This document shows, piece after piece, positions 17,715 to 25,754 of a stretch of 64,000 nucleotides of DNA. Position 1 is the first letter of the stretch, and each line of letters opens with the position of its first letter. The stretch is taken from NCBI GenBank assembly GCA_048263775.1, contig JBLXDU010000008.1, positions 62,001 through 126,000 on the forward strand. Reading direction: 5' to 3'. Below the pieces are notes generated by a model that was not told the DNA's origin, did not search any database, and worked only from the letters and a program-made list of their open reading frames with translations. Made by a program: the position numbers and the translations under genes. Source of the stretch: UBA1479 sp048263775. Its GTDB lineage: Bacteria; Pseudomonadota; Alphaproteobacteria; Rhodospirillales; Casp-alpha2.

Positions 17715-17850
17715 GTAAATTCCTAATGGGGGTCTCGGTCGGCCGCGCAGCGCAGGGCGAATGCCCCGGCGCAGGCCGGCAATGATTGGTGTTCGTGTGG
17801 GGATGGGGTCCCGCTGGGCGGCGCCGTGGGGCGGCCGCTCCCTATCGGAG

Positions 17851-18021
17851 TTATTCGGAGGATGCGGTCCCGAGCGGCGCGGAATCAGCGGCCGGCTGGT
17901 CGGCGTCATCAGACGTGCCGCCCTTTGCTGCTTCTTTCGCGGCGGCGCGTTCGGCCTTTTTGGCGGCCTTCTGGCGTTCACGTTCTTTGCGTTCGAAATC
18001 GTAATTTGGCTTGCGGGCCAT
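17851..18021 (-). CDS. Small basic Lys/Ala/Glu-rich protein (56 aa), csp-linked
   Basis: A 56-residue protein starting MARKPNYDFERKERERQK. It continues as a charged Ala/Lys helix to about residue 34, then an acidic tail ending GTASSE. GGAGAGG lies about seven bases before the ATG and the stop is TAA. The MARKPNY-x-FE-R-x-ER opening is recalled from short unannotated alphaproteobacterial proteins; this needs a search. It sits 115 bases downstream of the cold-shock gene on the same strand. A nucleic-acid-linked role is inference from charge and context. Confidence 0.7.
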   Translation of the reverse strand: MARKPNYDFERKERERQKAAKKAERAAAKEAAKGGTSDDADQPAADSAPLGTASSE

Positions 18022-18084
18022 CTATGCCTCTCCGGATGGAAAAGGATCAGAATGCCCTTGCGGGCAGCCGACGAAACCAGGGCC

Positions 18085-18116
18085 GGGAAAGGGGCGGCCG
18101 AAGCGGACCCTTTCCC
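18085..18116 (-). terminator. Hairpin downstream of the cold-shock gene
   Basis: GGGAAAGGG at 18085-18093 pairs perfectly with CCCTTTCCC at 18108-18116 across a 14-base loop, 20 bases behind the csp stop. There is no T-run, so it may attenuate or protect the transcript end rather than terminate fully, leaving read-through into the 56-residue gene. Confidence 0.4.
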
Positions 18117-18136
18117 GTAACCCGGCGTCGTTCTGA

Positions 18137-18346
18137 TTAGTCGGCGATCGACAGATTCTCAGCGGCAGTCTTGCCGTTCTGGCCGGCGGTCAGGTCGTAG
18201 GTGACCTTCTGGCCTTCCTTGAGAGTGCTCAGGCCGGCGCGCTCGACGGCGGAAATGTGCACGAAGGCGTCCTTGGAACCGTCTTCCGGTTCGATGAAGC
18301 CATAGCCTTTGTCGGCGTTGAAAAACTTAACGGTACCTGTGGTCAT
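18137..18346 (-). CDS. Cold-shock protein (CspA family)
   Basis: A 69-residue single cold-shock domain. Both RNA-binding motifs are present: KGYGFIEPEDG (RNP1-like; GFI with the family pattern KGFGFI) and AFVHISAVE (RNP2-like VFVH). It binds single-stranded RNA and DNA as a chaperone. A promoter at 18498-18526 implies an untranslated leader of about 145 bases, as in cold-regulated csp genes. Two small genes follow on the same strand. The length is exactly that of the family. Confidence 0.95.
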   Translation of the reverse strand: MTTGTVKFFNADKGYGFIEPEDGSKDAFVHISAVERAGLSTLKEGQKVTYDLTAGQNGKTAAENLSIAD

Positions 18347-18497
18347 TTTTAATGTCCTCTAACAGGAGTATGGGTGCCGTACGACGCCTCATGCGCCGAA
18401 CAGCTTGGATAACGCTCGCATTGTCAGGGGATCACGAAGATGACCGGCGGACCGATCTTTCAAATCACGAAAACAAAATGCAACTCGCTGGGTCGGA

Positions 18498-18526
18498 ACC
18501 ATAAGGGCATGGGTGCGCGAAGTCAA
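18498..18526 (-). promoter_or_regulatory. Promoter of the cold-shock gene with long 5' leader
   Basis: Read on the minus strand, TTGACT (18526-18521) is separated by exactly 17 bases from TATGGT (18503-18498). The start is expected near 18491, about 145 bases before the ATG. The rest of the 307-base gap (18347-18653) holds an AT-rich stretch with two inverted repeats (ATTTCAG/CTGAAAT at 18572-18595 and the one listed at 18612-18661). No further gene was seen there. Confidence 0.65.
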
Positions 18527-18611
18527 ACAGTTAAAATATTCCGCCCGTTTGTTTGGACAAATTGTTCAGACATTTCAGATGGATGGTTCTGAAATAATAA
18601 ATAAAGACATG

Positions 18612-18661
18612 AAAAATAACTGATGTTCGGAAATATAATTCGGACTTTTTCAGTTATTTTT
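18612..18661. terminator. AT-rich inverted repeat overlapping the LLM gene stop
   Basis: AAAAATAACTGA (18612-18623) and TCAGTTATTTTT (18650-18661) are perfect 12-base inverted repeats. Between them GTTCGGA and TTCGGAC can pair with G-U wobbles in plus-strand RNA. The right arm includes the TAA stop of the LLM oxidoreductase gene. The arm with a terminal U-run fits an intrinsic terminator for that gene on the minus strand, though the stem is GC-poor. Confidence 0.5.
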
Positions 18662-19673
18662 TTACCATGTTCCCCCGCGCCGCCTCGGCCAGCAACTCAT
18701 AGGAGCGCCGCCGGTCGGCCTGATGATAGGTCCAGGTCAAGACCACGACCTCGTCGATGCCGTAGGCCTGGGCCCGCCCGGATAATTCGGCGAAGACCTG
18801 ATCGCCGGTGCCGATGATGGAGCGTTCCCGGTAGTTGGCGAGCCAGGCTTTCTCCGGTTCGGAATAGTCGTATCCGGCCAGTGCCTCGGGCGATTCCATG
18901 GGCCCGCGCCGGCCGGTTTCGCGCATCAGCCGGGCATGGGCGCGCGACGTGAACAGGCGTTCGGCCTCGGCCTCCGTTTCCGCCGCAAGCGCCCAGATAC
19001 AGACACTGGCCTGGGGTTCGGGATGGCGTTCCGACGGTTGATAGCGTTCGCGGTAGATGTCGAACGCGCGTTCGACCCCATGGCCGTCGGTGATAAAATG
19101 CGCGAAGCAATAGGGAATACCGAAATGCGCCGCCACCTGGGCGCCGAAGTCGGAGGTGCCGAGCATCCAGACTTCCGGTGATCCGGGAAACATGGGATGG
19201 GCTTCGACGCCGCGGAAGGGATGGCCGTCGATCAGCTCGTTGCCCGAAACCCAAGCCATCAGGTCGCGCACGTTGGCGGGAAAATGTTCAGCGTCCTCGC
19301 CCGCATTGGGGTTGAGCGCCAGTGCCGTCTTGCCGTCGGACCCGGGGGCCCGGCCCAGGCCCAGATCGATGCGCCCGGGGGCGATGGCCTCCAGCACGCG
19401 GAATTGCTCGGCGACCTTTAGCGGCGCGTAGTGGGGCAGCATGACCCCGGCCGATCCGATGCGGATGCGATCCGTCGATTGCGCGATGGCGGCCATGACG
19501 ATTTCCGGCGCCGTGCCGACGATCGACGGATGGTCATGATGTTCTGATACCCAGAACCGTGCATAGCCCAGGTCTTCGCAGTGCTTGGCGAGGGCGATGG
19601 TGTCGCGGATCGCCTGATCGGGGGCTTGACCCTGGGCGGCGGTGGATTGGTCGAGGACGGAAAGCTTGAGCAT
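18654..19673 (-). CDS. LLM class flavin-dependent oxidoreductase
   Basis: A 339-residue bacterial-luciferase-like enzyme. The N-terminus reads LSVLDQS, then YARFWVSEHHD, a characteristic group-1 LLM segment, followed by IRIGSAGVMLPHYAPLKVAEQFRVLEAIAPGRIDLGLGRAPG. These define the FMN-binding TIM barrel of the MsnO8/YhbW-like subgroup. It uses reduced flavin to oxidise an unknown substrate. It lies 38 bases downstream of the DUF2474 gene, co-directional with the cyd genes, and may be the last gene of that transcript. Confidence 0.88.
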   Translation of the reverse strand: MLKLSVLDQSTAAQGQAPDQAIRDTIALAKHCEDLGYARFWVSEHHDHPSIVGTAPEIVMAAIAQSTDRIRIGSAGVMLPHYAPLKVAEQFRVLEAIAPGRIDLGLGRAPGSDGKTALALNPNAGEDAEHFPANVRDLMAWVSGNELIDGHPFRGVEAHPMFPGSPEVWMLGTSDFGAQVAAHFGIPYCFAHFITDGHGVERAFDIYRERYQPSERHPEPQASVCIWALAAETEAEAERLFTSRAHARLMRETGRRGPMESPEALAGYDYSEPEKAWLANYRERSIIGTGDQVFAELSGRAQAYGIDEVVVLTWTYHQADRRRSYELLAEAARGNMVKK

Positions 19674-19711
19674 GAAGAGGCCTTAAGAGGATCGGTGGGC
19701 GGGGCGGCCCG

Positions 19712-19819
19712 TCAGGGCAGCAGAACCAGCTTAATGACGTAGGCGATCATCCCCACGGTTGCAACGCCGGCGAGCCAAAGCGCTGCGAACCACAATAGAC
19801 GCCGGACGGTCGGTTTCAG
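19712..19819 (-). CDS. DUF2474 small membrane subunit of bd-type oxidase (35 aa)
   Basis: A 35-residue frame reading KPTVRRLLWFAALWLAGVAT then VGMIAYVIKLVLLP, one membrane helix after a basic N-terminus. The spacing of Arg-Leu, Trp-Phe and A-L-W-x-A-G-V fits DUF2474, the tiny protein encoded after cydB in cyanide-insensitive oxidases and analogous to CydX. No ATG is present. The likely start is CTG at 19819-19817, which overlaps the cydB stop by three bases, or TTG eight codons later. The length and position strongly support it; the start codon does not. Confidence 0.75.
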   Translation of the reverse strand: MKPTVRRLLWFAALWLAGVATVGMIAYVIKLVLLP

Positions 19820-20820
19820 TGATATCCCTCCGACGGGTCGACCTTGCCGCGGAACACCCAATAGGCATAGGCCGTATATCCCAGGATCACGGGCAGCAGC
19901 ACGGCCGCTCCAACCAGCAGGAAGCCAAGGCTTTCATCGGGCGCCGCCGCGTCCCAGATGGTGATGCCGGGCGGTACCATGTAGGGATAGAAACTGATGC
20001 CGATGCCGATATAACACAGCACGAACAGGCCGAGAGCGGCCAGGAACGGCTGGGCGTCCTTGCCGTCGGAAAGGCCACGGAAAATCTGCCAGACGCAGAT
20101 CACGACAAGCGACGGCACGATCAGGCTGAACGCCGCCGTGGGGCCGGTGAACCAGCGTTCGAGATAGACCGGGTTGAGATAGGGCGTCGCCAAGCTGACG
20201 CCGCCGATCAGCAGCAAGGTGACGATGGCGGCCCGTTCGGCGATGTCGCGGGCGTTGGCGCGCAGGTCGCCTTCGGTCTTCATGACCAACCAAGTCGCGC
20301 CGAGCAGCATGTAGCCCGCCACCAGGGCCAGCCCGGTGACGATGCTGAACGGCGTCAGCCAATCCCACCAGCCGCCGGCATAGGCCCGGTCGACGACATG
20401 GATGCCCTGAACCAGGGCGCCCAGCGTGATGCCCTGGGCGAAGGTGGCAAGCAGCGACCCGCCGGTGAAGCCCCAATCCCACAGGAACTTGCCGCGTGTC
20501 GTACGCCATCGGAATTCAAAGGATACGCCGCGGAAAATCAGGCCGATCAGCATGGCGGTCAGGGGCGCATACAGGGCGGGCAGGATCGTCGCATAGGCCA
20601 GCGGAAACACGGCGAACAACCCGCCCCCGCCCAGCACCAGCCAGGTTTCATTGCCGTCCCACACCGGGGCCACCGAATTCATCGCCGTATCACGGTCCTG
20701 TTCCGTGCGCAGGAAGGGGAACAGGATGCCGACGCCCAGATCGAAGCCGTCGAGCACGACATAGGCCAGGATCGCGAAGGCGATCAGCCCGGCCCAGATG
20801 AAGGCAAGGTCGAGTTCCAT
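19816..20820 (-). CDS. cydB: Cytochrome bd-type quinol oxidase subunit II (CioB/CydB)
   Basis: A 334-residue inner-membrane protein with eight to nine helices. It has CydB features: LAYVVLDGFDLGVGILFPF near residues 18-34, VAPVWDGNETWLVLGGGGLFAVFP at about 51-74, and FRGVSFEFRWR. It pairs with CydA to reduce oxygen using quinol without pumping protons. It lies four bases behind cydA and overlaps the DUF2474 gene. The length fits the cyanide-insensitive branch. Confidence 0.94.
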   Translation of the reverse strand: MELDLAFIWAGLIAFAILAYVVLDGFDLGVGILFPFLRTEQDRDTAMNSVAPVWDGNETWLVLGGGGLFAVFPLAYATILPALYAPLTAMLIGLIFRGVSFEFRWRTTRGKFLWDWGFTGGSLLATFAQGITLGALVQGIHVVDRAYAGGWWDWLTPFSIVTGLALVAGYMLLGATWLVMKTEGDLRANARDIAERAAIVTLLLIGGVSLATPYLNPVYLERWFTGPTAAFSLIVPSLVVICVWQIFRGLSDGKDAQPFLAALGLFVLCYIGIGISFYPYMVPPGITIWDAAAPDESLGFLLVGAAVLLPVILGYTAYAYWVFRGKVDPSEGYH

Positions 20821-20824
20821 GGCC

Positions 20825-22255
20825 CTAGTCCCCCTGTCCCTGTGTCTTCGCCTTGCGCAGCAGGTCGCGGGCCGCGCGTACGGCGGCGGCGGGTGTGATG
20901 CCGGCGGCGCGGGTCGGGCCGATGTCCTCGTCGATGCCGGCGTCGGGCGTCTTCGACATCAGGCGCAGGATGTAGAACACGCCGGCCCCGAACACGGCGA
21001 AATAGACGACGATGAAGGCGACCAGCGACGCCCCGACCGCCGCCGCGCCGATGGGTGAAACGGATTCCGCCGTGCGCAGCAGGCCGTAGACGGTCCAGGG
21101 CTGGCGGCCGACCTCGGTGGTGATCCATCCGGCGACGACGGCAACGAAGCCCGAGGGCGCCATGGCCACGGCGCACCATTGCAATAGACGCGCGCCGTAC
21201 AACCGGCCGCGCAGGCGCATCAGCCCGCTCCACAACCCGATGGCGGCCATTGCCATGCCGATGGCGACCATGATCCGGAAACTCCAGAAAATGATTGCGG
21301 CGGGCGGGCGGTCCTCCTTGGGCCAGTCCTTCAGGCCCTTGATCTCGCCGTCCCAGTCGTGGGTCAGGATCAAAGAGCCGAGTTTCGGAATCTCGATTGC
21401 GAAGCGTGTTTCCTCGGCCGCGTCATCGGGCAGGCCAAACAGGATCAGGGGGGCGCCCCGGCGGGTTTCGTAATGGCCTTCCATGGCGGCGATCTTGGCC
21501 GGCTGATGTTCCAGGGTGTTGAGGCCGTGGAAGTCGCCGGCGACGACCTGCAGGGGGGCGACGATCAGGGCCATCCACATGGCCATGGAAAACATGATCC
21601 TGGCGCCCCGGTCTTGGGCGTCGCGCAGCAGATGCCAGGCGCCGACGCCGCCGACCACGAAGGCCGTGGTCAGATAGGCGGCCAGCACCATGTGGACCAG
21701 GCGGTAAGGGAAGGACGGGTTGAACACCACCGCCCACCAGTCGGCGGGAATGAACTGACCGACGTCGTTGATCGCGTATCCCTGGGGCGTCTGCATCCAG
21801 GAGTTCACGGACAGGATCCAGAACGCGGAAAACAGGGTCCCGACGGCGACCATCAGGGTCGCGAAGAAATGCAGACGACGGCCGACCCGCTCCATACCGA
21901 ACAGCATGACGCCGAGGAACCCAGCCTCAAGAAAGAACGCCGACATCACCTCGTAGCCCATCAAGGGGCCCAGGACCGGGCCGGTCTTATCGGAAAACAC
22001 GCTCCAGTTGGTGCCGAACTGGTAGCTCATGACGATGCCCGACACGACGCCCATGCCGAAGGTCACGGCGAAGATCACCTTCCAGTACTTGAAGACCTTG
22101 AGGTAGCTGTCGTCGCGGGTCCACAGCCACAGTCCCTCCAGCACGGCGAGGAAACTGGCCAAGCCGATGGAGAAGGCGGGAAAGACGATATGTGCGGAGA
22201 CGGTAAAGGCGAACTGAATGCGGGCGAGGATCAGAGGGTCGGTAAGATCAGGCAT
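20825..22255 (-). CDS. cydA: Cytochrome bd-type quinol oxidase subunit I (CioA/CydA)
   Basis: A 476-residue haem-bearing subunit. The N-terminus reads LARIQFAFTVSAHIVFPAFSIGLA, which includes the haem-ligand histidine region, and GWITTEVGRQPWTVYGLLRT is the conserved GWxxxExGRQPW segment. The protein lacks the C-terminal Q-loop extension of the E. coli type, matching cyanide-insensitive oxidases. It is first of the cydAB-DUF2474 set, 34 bases behind the unknown paralog pair. It should support respiration at low oxygen or under cytochrome-c oxidase inhibition. Confidence 0.94.
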   Translation of the reverse strand: MPDLTDPLILARIQFAFTVSAHIVFPAFSIGLASFLAVLEGLWLWTRDDSYLKVFKYWKVIFAVTFGMGVVSGIVMSYQFGTNWSVFSDKTGPVLGPLMGYEVMSAFFLEAGFLGVMLFGMERVGRRLHFFATLMVAVGTLFSAFWILSVNSWMQTPQGYAINDVGQFIPADWWAVVFNPSFPYRLVHMVLAAYLTTAFVVGGVGAWHLLRDAQDRGARIMFSMAMWMALIVAPLQVVAGDFHGLNTLEHQPAKIAAMEGHYETRRGAPLILFGLPDDAAEETRFAIEIPKLGSLILTHDWDGEIKGLKDWPKEDRPPAAIIFWSFRIMVAIGMAMAAIGLWSGLMRLRGRLYGARLLQWCAVAMAPSGFVAVVAGWITTEVGRQPWTVYGLLRTAESVSPIGAAAVGASLVAFIVVYFAVFGAGVFYILRLMSKTPDAGIDEDIGPTRAAGITPAAAVRAARDLLRKAKTQGQGD

Positions 22256-22289
22256 ACCCGCGTCCTTTCGTTGTCGCGCCGTCCGCCTT

Positions 22290-23357
22290 CTATTCCAGGG
22301 CGGCCAGCATGGGCGCCGAATCCTCGATCGTCTGGATGCGGTCCATGCCTTGCTTCATCTCTGTCATGATGAAATCGGCGCGCCGGCCGGGACCGCCGAC
22401 CTCCATGTTCGGGAACAGGTTGGACCAGGCATCCATCTTCACCGACAACGCGCAGAGGACGCCGCCGATGGTGGTGTGATAGCCGCGGATCACGGCTTCG
22501 ACCCGGCGGAAGCGTTCGGCCGAAATGTTGTCCCACATATGCTTGGTGCCGCGGTCGAAGTTTTCGAACCGACCGGTGATGGCGGCCATCAATTCGTTGA
22601 TGGTGGTCGTCATCATGTCCATGGTCTGCATCAGTGACGGATTATTCTTCATGGCGAAGTTTTCCCGCAGCAGGTCCATGGTATCGAGGAATTCGGTAAG
22701 CGTCGGCTCGATGTCGTCGAGGATCTGCTTGTAATAGCTGAGCGACATGAAGATGTCGGCGTAATCCTCGAGGAACTTGGGCAAGTCTTCGATCTTGATG
22801 TTCAATTTCTGCGCCATCAGCCGCAGCTTCTCGAGCGCCTTTTTCTTGTCCGGCGAACGGAACAGCTTGACCACGTCCTGGAAACTTTTCACGTCGAGAT
22901 CATCGCCGCCGTAGATCTGCGAGATCAGGGGGCCCGTGAATTCACGCATGTATTCGTTCAACTCGGCCGTCTTGTTTTCCGACAGCTTGAGGTATTCGAC
23001 ATTGTTAACCTCGATGCCCAGGTCGCGGAGCGAGATGCGCAACGAATAGACGTCGTAGCTGGGCAGATCGCCCAGCTTCTTCATCAGGATCATGTCCGGA
23101 TTGCGAAAGCCGTCGGCCCAGCCGAATTCCGCCGGCAGGCCGTCGATATCAACCTGGCCCGAGCCGGTATCCTTGTCCGAGAAAATTTCCACCATGCTTT
23201 CGAAGCGTGCGTTCTTGATCAGCCGCGCACGGCGCAGGGGGGCCGTCTTGATCGGCATCATGATCAAGGGAAGGGTATGCAGCGAATCCCGATCTTCGTC
23301 GTCGATGTCCTGCTCGAGATTGAGATCGCCGAAGGTAAATTTTTTATCCTGGCTCAA
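22290..23357 (-). CDS. Unknown protein, paralog of upstream neighbour (355 aa)
   Basis: A 355-residue soluble protein with high helix content and no signal peptide or membrane segment. It is clearly homologous to the gene just upstream over almost its full length. Shared blocks include DEDRDxLHxLPL, RARLIKNAR, LPSYDVYSLR, INELMAAI.GRFE.FDR, EYHTTIGG.LCAL.VKM and EMKQGxxxxxxI. I see no catalytic motif or known domain. It sits 21 bases behind its paralog and 34 bases before cydA, so it is probably co-transcribed with the oxidase. A structural, scaffold or regulatory role is inference only. Confidence 0.75.
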   Translation of the reverse strand: MSQDKKFTFGDLNLEQDIDDEDRDSLHTLPLIMMPIKTAPLRRARLIKNARFESMVEIFSDKDTGSGQVDIDGLPAEFGWADGFRNPDMILMKKLGDLPSYDVYSLRISLRDLGIEVNNVEYLKLSENKTAELNEYMREFTGPLISQIYGGDDLDVKSFQDVVKLFRSPDKKKALEKLRLMAQKLNIKIEDLPKFLEDYADIFMSLSYYKQILDDIEPTLTEFLDTMDLLRENFAMKNNPSLMQTMDMMTTTINELMAAITGRFENFDRGTKHMWDNISAERFRRVEAVIRGYHTTIGGVLCALSVKMDAWSNLFPNMEVGGPGRRADFIMTEMKQGMDRIQTIEDSAPMLAALE

Positions 23358-23378
23358 TGCCTGATCCTCACCAGTCGC

Positions 23379-24476
23379 CTACTTGGCCCACTCGACAGTT
23401 TCGATCTTGGGTGCGTTCGCTTGAATTTCGCGCACCTTCTCGATCCCCTGCTTCATTTCGGACATGATGAATTCGCCGCGCTTGATGGGGCCGCCCACGG
23501 CCGGTGACGGGAAGCGCACGGCGAAGGCGTTCATCTTCACCGTCAGGGCACAAAGGCAGCCGCCGATCGTGGTGTGGTATTCTTCGACGAATTTCTTGAC
23601 CGTCTTGAAGCGGTCAGCGGTCAAATCGTCCCACATGCCGTTGGTATACCGGTCGAACGTTTCGAAACGGCCCGAGATCGCGGCCATCAATTCGTTGATC
23701 GCACCTTCGATCTGGTCGCAGGTGTTCATCATGTTGACGTTGGTCTTAAGCTGGAAGTTGTCGCGAATTTCGTCCATGGAGTTCATGAACTCGTCGATGA
23801 TCGGCTCCAGCGCATCCAGGCATTGGCGGAAATAAGACAGCGACAGAAACACGTCGCCGTAGTCCTCCAGAAATTTGGGCACGTCACGTACCTTGATGCG
23901 CAGCTTCTGCGCCATCTGGTCCAGCTTCTTGCGCACCATTTCCACGTCCGGGCTTTCGAACAATTTGACCATGTCGTCGAAGGTCTGAATGTTCAGATCG
24001 TCTTTGCCGTAGATTTCCTGGATCAGCGGACGCGTGAATTGGGTCATGTAGGAGGTCAACTCGGTGACCTTGCTGTCCGACAGCTTCAAATCCTCGATCG
24101 CGTTGACTTCGATCCCTTCCTGACGGAAAAGCATGCGCAGCGAATACACGTCGTAGCTGGGCAAGGGGGCGAGTTTGCGCAGCATCACCAGATCCGGGTG
24201 GCGCTTGCGGCCCTTGCCGGACCAGCCGTAATCCTTGGCCAGTTCCTCAACATCCATCTGGCCGGAACCGATGCCCTGCCCCTGGAACAGTTCGACCACG
24301 CTGTTGAGGCGCGCGTTCTTGATCAGCCGCGCGCGGTGCAAGGAAGGGGTCTGGAACGGCAGGATGGACAGCGGCAGGATGTGCAGCGCGTCACGGTCCT
24401 CGTCACGCTGCACCGAGGGAACACCCGTCGGTTCGGCGGGATCGGGAACGTCTTGATCTTTCGCAGCGTCGGTCAT
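23379..24476 (-). CDS. Unknown protein, first of a tandem paralog pair (365 aa)
   Basis: A 365-residue soluble protein, predicted mostly helical, with an acidic/proline-rich N-terminal 30 residues and then the shared domain. The two paralogs are roughly half identical by eye, so the duplication is old and both copies are kept. Conserved Asp/Asn/Tyr/Trp positions (LPSYDVYSLR, MWDDLTADRFK/MWDNISAERFR) suggest a binding surface. It is probably the first gene of a leftward operon with its paralog and cydA-cydB. The 140-base gap before it is AT-rich (24525-24560) and should hold its promoter. Confidence 0.75.
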   Translation of the reverse strand: MTDAAKDQDVPDPAEPTGVPSVQRDEDRDALHILPLSILPFQTPSLHRARLIKNARLNSVVELFQGQGIGSGQMDVEELAKDYGWSGKGRKRHPDLVMLRKLAPLPSYDVYSLRMLFRQEGIEVNAIEDLKLSDSKVTELTSYMTQFTRPLIQEIYGKDDLNIQTFDDMVKLFESPDVEMVRKKLDQMAQKLRIKVRDVPKFLEDYGDVFLSLSYFRQCLDALEPIIDEFMNSMDEIRDNFQLKTNVNMMNTCDQIEGAINELMAAISGRFETFDRYTNGMWDDLTADRFKTVKKFVEEYHTTIGGCLCALTVKMNAFAVRFPSPAVGGPIKRGEFIMSEMKQGIEKVREIQANAPKIETVEWAK

Positions 24477-24616
24477 GGATGCCTGCCCAGGTTTGGCCGG
24501 TCGGCCTTTGACTTCTATTGTCCGTTAAAATACCTATTTTAAACAACTTTTATAGCATCATTTAATCCGGTGGAGCCAATAGCCCCTTGCCGGTTCGGCA
24601 AGGCAGGGTAGAGATC

Positions 24617-25354
24617 ATGGCGCGGTATCGACTAAAACTTGAGTACGATGGGCGCGGTTTCGTCGGCTGGCAACGTCAGGACAACGGCCTGGGCGTGCAG
24701 GAAGCCGTGGAGGACGCCGTTCATGCCTTCACCGGTGAACGAGCACAGGTGTTTGCCGCCGGGCGTACGGACGCGGGCGTCCACGCCCTGGGCCAGGTTG
24801 CCCATGTCGATCTGCAAAAGGACTGGCCCGCTGACACGGTGCGCAACGCGCTGAACTTCCATCTCAAGGCCCATGCGGTCAGTGTTCTCACCGCCGAGGC
24901 CGTGGATGATGACTTTCACGCCCGGTTTTCCGCCGTTTCCCGAAGCTATCTCTATCGCGTCCTCAACCGCCGCTCGCCGCCGGCCCTGGATCAGGGAATG
25001 GTGTGGTGGGTGCCGGTGCCGTTGGATGTCGACGCCATGGCGACGGCGGCCCGGATCCTGATCGGCCACCACGACTTCACCAGCTTTCGCGCCACCCATT
25101 GCCAGGCCAATTCGCCGCTCAAGACCCTGGATACGTTGGACGTGTCTTGGGCCGGCGAGGAAATCCACTTTCGCGCCCATGCCCGCTCGTTCCTGCACCA
25201 CCAGGTGCGTAACATGGTCGGCAGCCTGAAATGGGTCGGCGAGGGGCGGTGGACGGCGCGTGACATCAAGGCCGCCCTGGATGCCCGCGACCGCGCCGCC
25301 GGCGGGCCGACGGCCCCGCCGGACGGCCTTTATCTGACCGATGTGGGATACTGA
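24617..25354 (+). CDS. truA: tRNA pseudouridine(38-40) synthase TruA
   Basis: A 245-residue enzyme converting U38-U40 of tRNA anticodon arms to pseudouridine. The catalytic loop is AAGRTDAGVHALGQVAHVD, with the nucleophile Asp in RTDAGVHA at about residues 55-62. FRATHCQANSPLKTL and FHARSFLHHQVRNMVGSL are further conserved motifs. The start at 24617 (MARYRLKLEYDG) has AGGG about nine bases upstream and gives the family N-terminus. It is followed by a small membrane protein gene and then the convergent dapE. Confidence 0.96.
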   Translation: MARYRLKLEYDGRGFVGWQRQDNGLGVQEAVEDAVHAFTGERAQVFAAGRTDAGVHALGQVAHVDLQKDWPADTVRNALNFHLKAHAVSVLTAEAVDDDFHARFSAVSRSYLYRVLNRRSPPALDQGMVWWVPVPLDVDAMATAARILIGHHDFTSFRATHCQANSPLKTLDTLDVSWAGEEIHFRAHARSFLHHQVRNMVGSLKWVGEGRWTARDIKAALDARDRAAGGPTAPPDGLYLTDVGY

Positions 25355-25405
25355 CGGCCGGCCGGGAAAATCGCCCCGGCCATGGTGCGGGGCGGCCGAT
25401 CGGGC

Positions 25406-25411
25406 TATATT
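25406..25411 (+). promoter_or_regulatory. Candidate -10 of a leaderless promoter
   Basis: TATATT ends six bases before the ATG at 25418, so transcription would start at or next to the start codon. No Shine-Dalgarno sequence precedes that ATG. The -35 region is weak (TGGTGC at 25383-25388 for a 17-base spacer). Confidence 0.35.
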
Positions 25412-25417
25412 ATCGGT

Positions 25418-25747
25418 ATGGACAAGCAAATTCCCCTGTCCCTGAAGGCGTCGGAAGACGGCGCCGAGGGCGCGCAATCCGCCGATCCGGCGACCCAGGA
25501 CCCTGCGCTGAAGGATCAGCCGGTGATCGGCTATCTCGCGGTGATCTGCGGGGTGTTCGCCATTTTCGCCTGGGGCATCGTATTCGTGCCCATGGGGCTG
25601 GCCTTTTCCGTGGCGGCCCTGATCGCCGGGCAGGGGGCCTGGGGCTTCGCCGGGCTGGTGCTGTCGGTGATCGGGCTGATGTCGTCGCCGACCCTGCTGG
25701 CTCTGTTGGGCATGGGGGCCGTCGCCGCGTTCTTCGGGATCGGCTGA
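25418..25747 (+). CDS. Small inner-membrane protein (109 aa), unknown
   Basis: A 109-residue protein with a polar N-terminal 37 residues, then two to three hydrophobic segments (VIGYLAVICGVFAIFAWGIV, LAFSVAALIAGQ, and VLSVIGLMSSPTLLALLGMG onward). The pattern of two helices around a Gly/Ala turn resembles DUF4190-like small membrane proteins, but this is weak. A second in-frame ATG at 25382 would add 12 residues. It lies 63 bases behind truA and converges with dapE. Function unknown. Confidence 0.6.
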   Translation: MDKQIPLSLKASEDGAEGAQSADPATQDPALKDQPVIGYLAVICGVFAIFAWGIVFVPMGLAFSVAALIAGQGAWGFAGLVLSVIGLMSSPTLLALLGMGAVAAFFGIG

Positions 25748-25754
25748 CGCCGCC

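Noticed and set aside
25360..25381. GGCCGGG/CCCGGCC hairpin behind truA as terminator
   Set aside because: There is no T-run on either strand, and GC-rich pairing is expected by chance at this base composition.
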